64,000 bases of DNA from Symsagittifera roscoffensis (GCF_963678635.1 NC_087066.1:32059301-32123300), one strand, 5' to 3'; shown: positions 23,301-33,800, numbered from the stretch's first letter. A program made the numbers and translations. Notes: generated from the sequence alone by a model not told the origin.

Positions 23301-23319
23301 ATCAGGGCAAAGCCCTGAT
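23301..23319. repeat. Perfect 8-bp hairpin in dispersed motif
   Basis: ATCAGGGC (23301-23308), loop AAA, GCCCTGAT (23312-23319). It is the best preserved example of the stem-loop found beside the MITE-family ends. Confidence 0.85.
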
Positions 23320-23798
23320 TTTTCCGACTGCCTTTAAGGTCTATGGAGCAGAAACAACATGAAAGATTTAAATGTAATAAAATAAAACTTTCGCTTTTCT
23401 AAATTTGAGATTTTTTAAGAAAAAAAAACCCACATGCCATATTAAGGACAAAGTGATAGGTTTTGCTCCTATTAACAACACCATTATTGCATATACGCTT
23501 CCTTGAACCAATTTGGAACGATTTCTAAGACGGATTAAATCTCGCTTACGCGTTAATTGCGCGAAATATTTCACGCGTTAATTGTCCCAAATTGGCCAAA
23601 ATGACACTCTTTAAACCCCCATAACTTTAGGAAAAAAGATCACAGGTGAAATAAATTTTCAATTTTAAGCTCAGGACAACAATAACTTTTGAATGATTAA
23701 ACAAAATTTCCGTCAAACAGTCGAAGTTTGTCTGAAGAAAAAAAAACCCATCCCGAGCACAAATATTCCGTTACTTTCGTTATGAAAGCCGGAACAAT
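23318..23798 (-). mobile_element. MITE-like repeat, copy 2
   Basis: Reverse-oriented relative of 15050-15712. It starts TTTTTCCGACTGCC and ends GAAAGCCGGAACAAT, with TTACGCGTTAATTGCGCG near 23547 and CCATAACTTTAGG near 23620 matching the first copy. It is noncoding; the ORF at 23368-23574 is incidental. Confidence 0.7.
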
Positions 23799-24029
23799 CA
23801 CATCACACATGGCCGACACTAATTTTTGCGTCAATTTAAGTTAGATTGTAGATGAAATGGTGAAATTGAGATGCAAATTTTGTGATTGTCTTTGTGAAAT
23901 GTCTGCTTGCAATCTTTTTTTTCTCGGAACTCTTGTATACAAGGTGGAAATTCATGTTGCAATTTTTCTCTCAAATAATATAGTAACAAATAATGTTTTT
24001 GGTTGAAATGTTATTATTTGTTTTGCTTT

Positions 24030-24915
24030 TGAATAATGTTCATCGCTAACAGCTGAATTTAATTTCAACTAGCTTGTAACGCACCTCCGGTGCTTCTAGT
24101 TTTTTCTAACTCATAAAAAACGCATCTATTGGAAATAAGAGCTGCATCTTTTGAGTAAACTCTGACAGCATCCAATTATAGGGTTGGTTATTTCTATTTT
24201 TGTAATGATTTTTATGATCAAGGTTTTTCTAATTCAAACTTTGAAAAACCATAAAAATGTATGGCATTTTTTTTATATCTAAGTTCTTAGAAAAATTTTA
24301 AAATTACATGTAAATTGACATTTCATGGGGCAGTCGCATTTGCAGGAGTCAAGTTTTGCAGCTCTTGAGTAACCTGACGCGCCTCATTATCGAGTAACCT
24401 GACGCGCCTCAAATTTTGTGATTTTTTTGTATGTAATTTCTTATGACATGTAAACAAAAATTACCTAACAAACATCACATGTGAGAAACTAAAAGCATTT
24501 GAGCACTCACATTTCGACTCAAAAACTGTATTTGGAACTCCTGGAAGTACCATCACAGAACCCAACTCTAGGGTTGGAAATTTGAAATCTTGAGTTTTTA
24601 AAACATAAGTTTTCTGAAAAATTAAAAAAAAACTCACAAAACACGTCAGAAAATTTTTTAAAGATTAAAGTTCTAAAAAAAATGAAAATGAATTCATAAA
24701 ACACGTCAGCAATCTTTGAGAGCACTATGACAGCACCCAACTACAGGGTTAGGAACTTCAAATTTTGTGAATTAATTTTTAATTTGAGTTTTCTGAATTT
24801 TTTTAAAAGTTTTCTGAAAAGTCACAAAAAAAGTCGTATCCCATCAATTAGAAATTTTTGAGCATTCGTTATTGACAGCTTTGACAGCATCTCACTATTG
24901 GGTGGCTATTTTAAA
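24030..24915 (+). repeat. Degenerate repeat array with CCAACTACAGGGTTGG core
   Basis: The core GACAGCACCCAACTACAGGG-TT-GG or variants appears near 24155-24190, 24540-24575, 24715-24755 and 24865-24905, and once outside the array near 22090-22115. Each is preceded by TTTGAG(C/T) and followed by ATTT...AAATTTG. The spacing is irregular (about 150-370 bp), so this is a decayed tandem or dispersed family. Confidence 0.7.
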
Positions 24916-25437
24916 ATTTGAGAAAAAAATTGATGCCAAGCTGGAAAATTAAAAAAAAATTATTTTTTGTTGCAATATACGATAAAGGTTAGGCGAACAA
25001 AAATTATTTCGTTTAAAATGCAAAGGTAATACGTTGAAAAACCATAAACATGGCAAGATCGTGAAGCCCGCATTTAAAATTATCGTAGATTTTAAATTGT
25101 TTTCAAGCCTAGTCAAGTGAATGCGCGTGCATCATTAATGCAAATCAGGCGTGTTCGATCCTTCAACTAAACTCAGGCTAAAAATAAAAGTTTATCACTA
25201 ACCGGTGCTGAATTTCAAAAAACTAATGACGCTGGTCCGGAAAATTTTTTGTCATATTTTGAAAACCGCGATTTTGGAACTTTGAAACATTCATTTTGAA
25301 ATTATTTACAAATTGTTGTCAGTCAACTTATTGTCAATAGTTTTTTTTGTTCTTGCATTAATTTTAGCCTTCAAAAAACACTGTACGTTTTTTTGCAAAA
25401 CAAAACAATTGAATTGCTTGTATTTTTGGTCCGGCTT

Positions 25438-25817
25438 GACCCTCATGTTTTAAGATAAGGAATAGAGCATCCGGTCTGCCAGCTATGTATTAATATTGGG
25501 TATAGAGTCTACAATGTATAAAGATAGGGAATACCGATGGTAAGGTTTTATGGTTTGTGTGATGGTAAGATAATGGTAAGAAAAACGTATTTTTTTTTGG
25601 TTTTTGAGTGGAAATGTCTAGTTTTTCGCAAAAAATTTGGCGCGTTTTATTTAATTTGTAAATATCAAAGTTTAATTACGTGTGGTTTGTGTAATGAAGG
25701 ATTTTTAATTAGTTTTTTGATACATGGTAAGTCAATGGTAAGAGTTTTTGTGTGAAAAACTTAGATTTTTTATGAAAAAATTTCCAAAAAAACTTCAAAA
25801 CACGATAAGATTAGCTA
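25438..25817 (+). repeat. Left terminal inverted repeat
   Basis: Matches the reverse complement of 39541-39919 at roughly 85-90 percent by eye. It contains two variants of the motif TTAAGATAGGGAATA (near 25453 and 25516) and the words GGTAAGATAATGGTAAG and TACATGGTAAGTCAATGG. The outermost bases are GACCCTCATG. Confidence 0.93.
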
Positions 25818-26049
25818 TTAATTTATTAGATAATCTTACTTTCTATCTAATTGAAACAATGCTGAAACCTACAGAGACTTCGAAAAAAAATCAAATTTTT
25901 TGAGAGAAAAAAAAATTAAATTACAAAAAGTATATAAATCACTGCGTTGCATAACAAGTTTACCGCAACATTTTACATTTTAATATCATAAAACCAATAT
26001 AACACGATATCATGAATAATCTTACTACAAGTGATCAGTTCTTATAAGT
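25818..26049. other. Short noncoding gap between left TIR and polymerase 3' end
   Basis: AT-rich. It must hold the polymerase 3' untranslated region on the minus strand. No defined signal recognised. Confidence 0.4.
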
Positions 26050-29000
26050 TCAATGGTGTTGTATGAATTCCATCATCTTGAATTGTCTTTTTGGATGAAA
26101 ATAGCTTAGTCCTTTCTTTGTTTGTTCAAATGTGGCCACCATATGATTTACAGTTCTGAATCCTCTGTTAGTAGATGTAAGGTTAATTGCTTCATCAAAC
26201 ACTCTCCTGTATTTTGATATGGGACCGTCTCCAGAATCTTCTATAACACGTTTATTTAATCCTTTACTGCTAAATTTGAACTTATCGGATTTGTTGTCAT
26301 AGCAGCAATATGTCTTGCTACACAAACAGAGCATTTCTGTACATCTAAATTCTTCTTTAAAAAATCCCGGCTCCCGCTTATCATGCATTCTATGCGTACT
26401 GCAACACGTTCGAGGAAAGAGATTAGATTTTGCATCCGCCTCGAAAGAGTCTCTACAGTCATTTTCCCTCATTTTTTCCCAAGCAGCTCCCTTATCTGAT
26501 TTGATACAGTCGTATAAATTTTCTTCAGCAAGTGCCAAGTAAAGTGAGTCTGTGTCCATCTCCAACTCTTCAAATTTGTTTACATCACAGAATTCGTCGA
26601 AGAAGTTATACTAGAGTCTCAACATTCTCAGTTTCGCATACTGCAGAATGAAAAATCTAACGATGATGGGTTCTCTATGTTCAATGGTTGATTTCAACAA
26701 CTCCACCTCATACAAGTCTTTTTCAACTGTATTCAATCTTTTGAACAATGGTTCATTGATTGCCTTATGAGTTTTTTCTTAGTTCAGATATTTTGTGATT
26801 GTATGTCTCGGTCTATCCATGATCTGATATCCATACGAGGAATTACCCAAAAGTTTCATTGTTTCGGCTACAACTCTTGATAGAGGGTTTTCATCTCCTT
26901 CTCTTCTCGCATCAACCACCGATTGAACGAAGTTATTGAAACATTTCCGTGGAGTATACTGAACAAAACGATAAATTTTGGTGCACTGCAGGCCAAATTC
27001 CAAATAAAAGTTGAATAGAGGAGTTATTACTGTTCCATTTTCCAGCTTGAAACTAGAAATTAGCATTCTCTGAGGATGCTTTAACATGCGGTTCTCGAAT
27101 GCATAGTTTTTCATGTAGTCTCCATTATCGTTTCTTCCAACCTCAGTAATTTTGAAAATTGGAGGAAAATTGGCAAATTTTGATTCTAGCTCATCTGGAA
27201 CAACTAAGTCGCACTGAACGTAGTCAAAAAGAGATCCATCTTTTATTTTTGCTAGAAGGGAGTCTGTAGAAAGAGGTCTTTTATAGGTAAAGTGGGTTCT
27301 GACGTAATTTCTGATCTTGTCATTGGTTTTGAAACTTTCCCACCAGTCGCACTCCCACATTTCTTCCACTTTGTATCCTTTCTCTTTAATGTATTCTCGT
27401 CGCATATCATCCATCTCTCTCTTCTTTTTTTCCTGTTTTCCAGATGTAAAAAAGCTCTCAATTTTACATTCTGGTCTTGATTTTTGATAGAAAGTCACGA
27501 CCATATTCTCAAAGTTGCGAGTTCCGTTATGTTTAGCCTTCAATTTCTGCATTTCAGTATCAAACTCCCATCTCGCGTACAGTCCTGTTGGCATATCTTG
27601 ACACATTGAGAAAGGGTAAAGCTGGCTTGCATCAATTCCAACGATTGATTTACAAACATTTGATGAATTTCTGATGTATGTTTCATCAACTACAGCTTTT
27701 CGAGTGAAAACAATGGAAGGTCCACCAGTCACGTCCTCTCTAATTCTTTCACACAAGTCCTTATCACTTTCGCCAAATGGATAAAACTTGTAAGTTGTAG
27801 ATTTGTTTAGACATATGTTTGCTAGATTTGGAAGTGTGCATCCAAATTTCAACTTATCTATCCCTTTGTTATGATAAAACTGAATCATTTTTTGCATTGC
27901 CTCCAAGGTTGGAACTACATCCTTGTTGTTGTTTCACTTCAAAAAGTCTTTGAACACTGTCATTCCATTTTTCTTCCAAGTCTCTTGTAAGTAATTGTAA
28001 TTAACCAAACCAGATGGAGGAACAGTCTTGATTTGAAGCTTTTTCAGTGTCTGTTGTTCGTTAAACCCACTTTTTCTAAGCTTCTCATTATCAATGAAGT
28101 GTTTGTCTAGAGAATTGTTGTTTCTAAGTTTACTGAAAAAGGCTTCATACGGTGGCAATTCAGGAAAGTCAAGTTTGTCTGGGTTATCAAACCACTCATA
28201 GGGAAAGAATCCTTTCGTTTCGCTAGCTTTTTAGGCTTTGAGAAAGGAGTCCAGAGTAGTTGCCCCTCCCAGAAAGTTCATTAGGTCGAGAAATTGTACG
28301 TCTCCAAACTTGAAAGATATAAAGTCATTTACTTTTTTGAGGACGGATGTTTCTTGTTCTTTACGGCGAATCAAATAGGGGATTAGATACGACTTGATCA
28401 AATTTAAATCATATCTACCGCTGTTAAATCCAAAAACAGGTAAAGTTTTTACATATCTCTCCAGATGTTGTTTCAAATCAATGAGTTGATTTTTCTGAAT
28501 TCGCAAGAATTGTGTTGACATATCTGCTTCTTCCGAATCTTCAATGCATTCGACTTTGTACTCAAATTTAATACTTGAATAATTTTTACCACGTTCTTTC
28601 AGCTGATCAAAGATCTTTTTCATTCTTTCATTCACAGCTACTTCAATATCTTGAAATATTGTTCTCATCTCCAGCTTACAAAATCAATAATCAAATTCTG
28701 TGGATCATTGTTGTACAAAAAGATGGGTTCATCAATCAGATTCGATGATATAGAGACTGAAATTGGAACATATTTTCCAATCCAGGTAGTAGTTTGCGTC
28801 TCTTTTAGTTACTCTGTAGGAACACAAATCGACTCAAAATCGAAAATGGCTAGATTATTAAAAAGTTTGTTATCGTCAGAAACTGGAAGATTGAATCCTT
28901 CTAACTTTTCAAACTAGGTTTTGCAAAGCTCATAGACGTTCTTTGGGTAAAAATGTTTCACTCGGTCCTTGCATCTCAGAAGATGTTTGTTGAGAAACTC

Positions 29001-30225
29001 AGATCTTTTGAAGAAAGTATCGCAACTAGGACACCGGAAACACTTGAAGAAAGAATCAATATCATTTGTATGAATGATATGATTGTTAAATCTCAGTAAT
29101 TTGACTGTTTTGTCAAATCTTCCAATACTTCGTCGAGCTAGTTCTCCTACTTATTCTCCTTCTTGAATATCGAAATCTTATATAAAGATTTTCACTTGAA
29201 CAGTTTCCTCGACAACAGGTAAATCTTCTACAGAAACTCCACGAAAGTTTTTAGGATCATAATCAGATTTTGATATAAATTCTGTAAAGTATCTAGAAGT
29301 GTGAGAATCTAGAATTATGTCCGTTCATGTACATTGCCAATGCGCGGAAAAGACAAAAATGATCTTTGTAAGGTTCCTTGTCTTTGTAAGATAAAAGACA
29401 GTTAACAGAATGGTTTTTCAGTAGAGGTTCGGGTAAGACAGAGTCCGGACAACCCATTGGAATGTTTTTCGGCAAAGCAGCAAAAAATGTCACATTTGTG
29501 ATCAACTTGAATCGCCACTTTGTGTTCTGTCGTTCTTGGGTACATTGCTCCACAATATCAAATTTTTCCACTTTTACTTGTATTGTTATCAAGTCTGCTT
29601 TAGTACAAAGCAAATGAGATTTTTCAAACAAAGTATTGTTTTCATGGGCGTAGAAATATCAATATTCACCAGTCTCAATATTTCAAAGAACAAAACCCAG
29701 AGCAATGTTGATTTTAGCGGCAGAAGCGAGCTTGTTGAAGACTTCTTCAAGTTTCTCGTTAAATATTTTAGTATCTAACTTGGACATTTGGAAGTTAAAT
29801 ACCTTATGTCTCCCATTTTCTATCTTCGTATCCACCAGCAAATGTTGACAAGCACTAAGTTCCTCCTTTAGTTTTTCACCATCTTCCCCTTCTTCCTCCA
29901 CAATCTTGTTGAAGTCGGCCACCGTATCACTGGGTTTCCGTTGTTTTGCTCCATGTTCTTTTCTCCGATGTTGTTGGAGAGAGTAGTAACTTGGGAATTC
30001 TTGTTCGCAAGACGAACAAACTGTTGACTGCTTCAAACTTGAAGGTGCATGCTTCTTGACCATATGATAGTTCATTTCTTGTTGATTGTAAGTGGAATAC
30101 TTACAATCAGGACAAGAAACAACTCCTTTAGCACATTTTTTTCGATGTCGAGCTGCGTTTTGACGAATATACACATTTCCACAGTCTCCACACTTTACTT
30201 TCTCGTTTCGGTTAAGGGTAGGCAT
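26050..30225 (-). pseudogene. Protein-primed family B DNA polymerase with N-terminal zinc fingers (broken)
   Basis: It would replicate the element by protein-primed synthesis. The ATG at 30225 is followed by three C2H2/CXXC zinc-finger-like units (residues about 11-92, e.g. CGDCGNVYIRQNAARHRKKC). Then come a block around HFCLFRALAMYMNGHN (near 29350), exonuclease motif FDFES (about 28840), exonuclease II FGFNSGRYD (about 28420), GFFPYEWFD (about 28190), palm motif A DASQLYP (about 27620), a WECDWW block, motif B GNSSYG (about 26840) and motif C DTDS (about 26550). About 1390 codons stay in essentially one frame. It is interrupted by TGA, TAA and TAG codons at 29683, 29659, 29178, 29151, 28914, 28809, 28231, 27934, 26779 and 26611. 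Two compensating one-base shifts lie near 29309 and 28683. All catalytic motifs persist, so inactivation looks fairly recent. Confidence 0.95.
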
Positions 30226-30419
30226 TATCTAAAAAAAATTGGGACTTTTTAAAATTGTTCCAAAGTTAAAAATTTATAGTACCAATTGAATGAAAATACT
30301 TACTTTTTTCTTTTAGTGAAGTAACGAAATGTAAAATTTGAAGTAAAATTTAATTAACTGTTTCTGATTGGCTAACAAAACGAATGATTTAACCCAAAAA
30401 AAAAGTGTATTTATACTAT

Positions 30420-30590
30420 CAATGACGCCTACGCAAATTTCCGTTTCAGGTAATGACGTCATTCACAAAATAGAAGTGACGTCACCGCCTACGCAATGTT
30501 TCTTTTATGATACTGACGTCATTCTATAAATAGAAGTGACGTCACCACCCACGCAATTTTTCTTTCATGGTAATAACGTCATTTCTTTGA
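30420..30590. promoter_or_regulatory. Divergent regulatory region: 60-bp repeats with paired TGACGTCA palindromes
   Basis: TGACGTCA occurs at 30454, 30477, 30514 and 30537, with a one-mismatch TAACGTCA at 30574 and a partial TGACGCC at 30423. Spacings of 23 and 37 alternate, giving a 60-bp repeat. Each unit also carries CGCC/CACC-ACGCAA. TGACGTCA is the consensus cAMP-response element bound by CREB/ATF bZIP factors. The region lies between the minus-strand polymerase start (30225) and the plus-strand ORF at 30683. CTATAAATAG at 30524-30533 may be a TATA box. Confidence 0.75.
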
Positions 30591-30682
30591 AAGTTCTAGA
30601 ATTTTCCAAAAAAAATTTCAACCAATCAGGACTAAGCAGGTTCTAGACGTAACTTGGGATCCAAAATATTCATTTTTTAAAA

Positions 30683-31268
30683 ATGTCATTTAAAAAACAT
30701 TTAAACTTCCTTGAATTACTCTACAAGAAAAAAGAAAATATTCCGTGTGAATTCCTTATTGATGAAATAGATGTAGATTCTTACTTTTTTCACAACTTTT
30801 CGGACGTTTATGTTGTCCAAAACAGAGTTCTCCGACTAAGTAAAGGTCTTTTTAAGGAAACTTACTCAATCAAATAGTTTATTCTTGATCCACCTATTGC
30901 GTATCAAAGTTATAAACTTACTAATGAGTTACACTTGAGAAGAAAAGAAATTTTATTTATTTCAGAAAATTTGAATTTAATAAAAAAGTCGTACGATAAT
31001 ATTTTAAAGACTCTTTTTTTCCCTACTCAACTGCCAAATTTGTCAAAACTCCCAAGCAAAGTTCTTTATTCCTCCATTTCATTAAAGACTTTTAAAGTTC
31101 AAAATCTTGCATGATCAGGTTTGGAATCAGATATCCAGTGTTTGCTTTCAAAAATTCATCAACTTTGAGTTATCCTCTCAAAACTACATCAAAATCAAAG
31201 AATTTGACTATCTTTTCAAAAATCAGCAATTTCTCATTGACTACATACAAAAAATTCAATTAACTTGA
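30683..31268 (+). pseudogene. Unidentified element protein, about 190 aa, broken
   Basis: ATG at 30683 (MSFKKHLNFLELLYKKKEN). The frame continues through a TAG at 30875 and a TGA at 31112 to about 31160. There a one-base change carries protein-like reading (FDYLFKNQQFLIDYI) on to a stop at 31266-31268. It is Lys-, Leu- and Phe-rich, probably helical, with no Cys motif or signal peptide. It is divergently arranged with the polymerase across the TGACGTCA region, so the two were probably co-regulated. No family recognised. Confidence 0.6.
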
Positions 31269-31340
31269 TAAAAAAAAGTGTAGAGATGCTACTTTTAATA
31301 AGTTTTCTTCTTTTGTTACTTTTATCGGCAATATTTCTAA

Positions 31341-31440
31341 TTTTTACTTCAAACAACTTTTATTTATTTTTGCAATTGCTTTAATGTATATTTTTACTTC
31401 AAACAACTTTCATTTATTTTTGCAATTGCTTTTGTGTATA
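31341..31440 (+). repeat. 50-bp tandem duplication
   Basis: TTTTTACTTCAAACAACTTT starts at 31341 and 31391, with a third partial start at 31441. The units differ at three positions. Confidence 0.92.
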
Positions 31441-31489
31441 TTTTTACTTATTTGGAAAATTTAAGTCCTCAAAAGGTAAATCATTGTCC

Positions 31490-31800
31490 GATTGGACACG
31501 ACATTTTGAACAAAAATGAACATTTTTGTGATTGGAAACGACAATGTGTAAAATGGAGCTTTGTTTCCAATTGGACACGAGTTTTCTATAAGAATTCCAT
31601 AATGGAAACTAAAATCTGATTGGACACGAATTCATTCCAAATATGGAAAATCCATTCTGATTGGTTAAACCCACACATTTTAGTTGAAGGTACCCCTCTC
31701 TCTCCACTAAAAAAGGCATTTCATTTTCAACTTAACTACCGTCAACTACCTCCATTCTCAGCTTTAAATACATCAATTTCAACTTAACTACCGTCAATTT
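31490..31800 (+). promoter_or_regulatory. Upstream region of the 31863 gene: repeated GATTGGACACGA and a TATA-like box
   Basis: GATTGGACACGA or close variants occur near 31490, 31530, 31569 and 31614, with CTGATTGG again near 31660. These contain the ATTGG (reverse CCAAT) pentamer. Further down, TTTCAACTTAACTACCGTCA is repeated near 31725 and 31777, flanking CTTTAAATACA (about 31762), a plausible TATA box some 95 bases before the ATG at 31863. Confidence 0.5.
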
Positions 31801-31862
31801 TCTCCCTCTCAACTGTAAATCTTGTTTTTACTCTGTATCGTTAACTCAACTTATTGCTCAAA

Positions 31863-32345
31863 ATGATCTTCTCAGTACAAAACAACAACCTTACGTTCTC
31901 GGTGGAATTTTCGGCTGATTTAGTACAAATCCAAGTGCGAGAAACAGTTTGTGGAGTTTTTCTGGCACGAATGGACATCCCAATCCAAGTCTGGCACATG
32001 GCGGAGGTGATGCGCAAGGATTTCAACGAACATAATTTAACGCAAGTACCCCCTACAGAGAACCAACTTGGAGAAATGCAAATGATGGAGGAAGTGGCCG
32101 AGCATGTGGGTATGAACTACCCCGAAACTCTTAACTCTAGATATGTGGCTCAACCATTCGACGATTTCCTCTTTCCTTGGGAAGAGGGATCTATGGACAA
32201 CCCAATTACCATCGAAGAGGATAAGGGGTTCTCTGAGCCAAGAACTCCAGTCAGCGAACCACCAGTGATGGAGGCAAGACCAGCTTTGCGCTCCATTGAA
32301 AACTTGCAAAACTCTTCAGCTGCTCGACAGCTCTTTGATATGTAA
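31863..32345 (+). CDS. Intact hypothetical acidic protein, 160 aa
   Basis: A complete ORF (MIFSVQNNNLTFSVEFSADL...), the longest undamaged gene in the element. The N-terminal half alternates hydrophobic residues, as beta strands would (VEFSADLVQIQVRETVCGVF). The C-terminal half is acidic and Pro-rich (PWEEGSMDNPITIEEDKG) and likely disordered. It has one Cys, no signal peptide and no membrane helix. GC content is visibly higher than its flanks, consistent with real coding. The ATG at 31863 is preceded by AAA, and a TATA-like box lies upstream. It resembles no protein I know. An acidic regulatory or capsid-associated role is only conjecture. Confidence 0.75.
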   Translation: MIFSVQNNNLTFSVEFSADLVQIQVRETVCGVFLARMDIPIQVWHMAEVMRKDFNEHNLTQVPPTENQLGEMQMMEEVAEHVGMNYPETLNSRYVAQPFDDFLFPWEEGSMDNPITIEEDKGFSEPRTPVSEPPVMEARPALRSIENLQNSSAARQLFDM

Positions 32346-32569
32346 ATAAATTAGTTACTGTCTTGTGCTTTGTAATTTAGTTTCTTTGCATCTAGTAATT
32401 TTATTTTAAAGAAATAGGAACAAAGAGATCATAGAAAAGTTTGTTAAAAAATTCCAAAGGTAAAGTTTTTTTTTCAATTTATTGAAAAACTTTGTCAAAA
32501 AATGAAACTAATTATGCAACTGGTAAACACTTTTACAGAGTTTTGTTAGAAAGATGGCAAAAAAATTAA
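32346..32569. other. 3' flank of the 31863 gene
   Basis: AT-rich noncoding DNA leading into the tandem array; nothing else seen. Confidence 0.4.
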
Positions 32570-33800
32570 ATCAATTTTTGCAAGCATGTTAAAAACTTTA
32601 CAAAAATTTTTGCACCATGCAAAAATTTTCATAATTTTTTTGCACACTTGTTAAAAATATCAAAGAAAATCTCGCAATTTAAGAAAAATTTCTTTAAATA
32701 TTTTTGCATTTTAAAGAAAACTGAAAGAGAATTTTCTTGCACTGTTAATAATTAGAGTAAAGGAAAATCTTTGTTTTAACTTTGATAATAAAAAAATCTC
32801 TTCTTTGCATGTATATCGATCAAAAATATCGGAAAAACAATGTATTAAGATACGGAATAGCACTCAAAGTGATCAATTAAGAAAAAATATTAACTTTAAT
32901 TTAACAAGTTTTTTACAATAAATTTTTGTTATTTTCGCATTTGTATGAGAAAAAAGAAGTATGGTTTTTGCATATATTTTTTGAAAAATCATGAAAAAAA
33001 TTGCTTCGTGCAAAAAATTTTCTCAACAAATTTTGCATATTTAAAAAAAAATACTTTAAAAATTTTGCAATAGCAAAAGTTTTCATAATCGTTTTTTGTA
33101 TACTTGTTAAAAAAATCAAAGAAAATCTCGCAATATAAGAAAAATTTCTTTAAATATTTTTGCATTTTAAAGAAAACTGAAAGAGAATTTTCTTGCACTG
33201 TTAATAATTAGAGTACATGAAAATCTTTGTTTTAACTTTGATAATAAAAAAATCCAAAAAGCTCGGAAAAACAATGTATTAAGATAGGGAATAGCACTCA
33301 AAGTCATTAATTAAAAAAAAATTAGCATTATTTTAACTATTTTTTTACAATAAAATTTTGCAATTTTCGCATTTGTGTAAGAAAAAAGAAATTTAGTTTT
33401 TGCATATATTTTTTGAAATATCATGCATCGTGCAAAAAATTGCATCGTGCAAGAAATTTTCTCGAAAAATTTTGCATATTTTTAAAAAAAACTTTACAAG
33501 TTTTGCAACATGCAAAAAATTTCATAATTTTTTTGCACACTTGTTACAAAAAATCAAAAAAAAAATCCCGCAAAATAAGAAAAAATTGATTAAATAGTTT
33601 TGTATTTTAAAAAAAACTGTAACAAGATTTTCTTGCAATGTTAAAAATTAAAATTTAAGAGTTTCTTTCTTTTAAGTTTGATCAGAAAAAAATCTATTTT
33701 TGCACGTATCTAAATCAAAAGCATCAGAAAAACAGTGTATTAAGATACGGAAAAGCACTCGAGGTCATCAATACTGATAATTTCTAAACAATAAGAAAAA
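32570..33800 (+). repeat. Tandem array of about 450-bp units carrying a terminus-like motif
   Basis: Three units are aligned by CTCGCAA...TAAGAAAAATTTCTTTAAAT (starting 32671, 33127) and its variant at 33567 (periods 456 and 440). Each unit also contains TGCACACTTGTTA-type words, TTTTCTTGCACTGTTAA, and a late motif T(G)TATTAAGATA(C/G)GGAAtA followed by AGCACTC at 32841, 33275 and 33735. The motif is shared with the element's TIRs. The ORFs here are incidental. Confidence 0.88.

Noticed and set aside
23288-23340. Helitron 3' end
   Set aside because: There is a hairpin, but no CTRR terminus follows at the proper distance, no 5' TC partner is seen and no Rep/helicase is present.
25429-25437. 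Target-site duplication for the pPolB element
   Set aside because: The 6-9 bases outside 25438 (..CCGGCTT) and outside 39919 (TGCCACC..) do not match in direct orientation, so I report none.
26315-26542. Plus-strand ORF over the polymerase
   Set aside because: Antisense shadow of the polymerase C-terminal region; same for 27292-27480, 28651-28917, 29536-29778 and 30049-30252.
28231-29295. Stop-codon reassignment or suppressor-based expression of the polymerase
   Set aside because: All three stop codons occur in frame and frameshifts are present, so ordinary decay explains it better.
32913-33597. Phe/Lys-rich ORFs
   Set aside because: Read-through of AT-rich tandem repeats (450-bp array) with homopolymer-driven codons; no conserved start or context.
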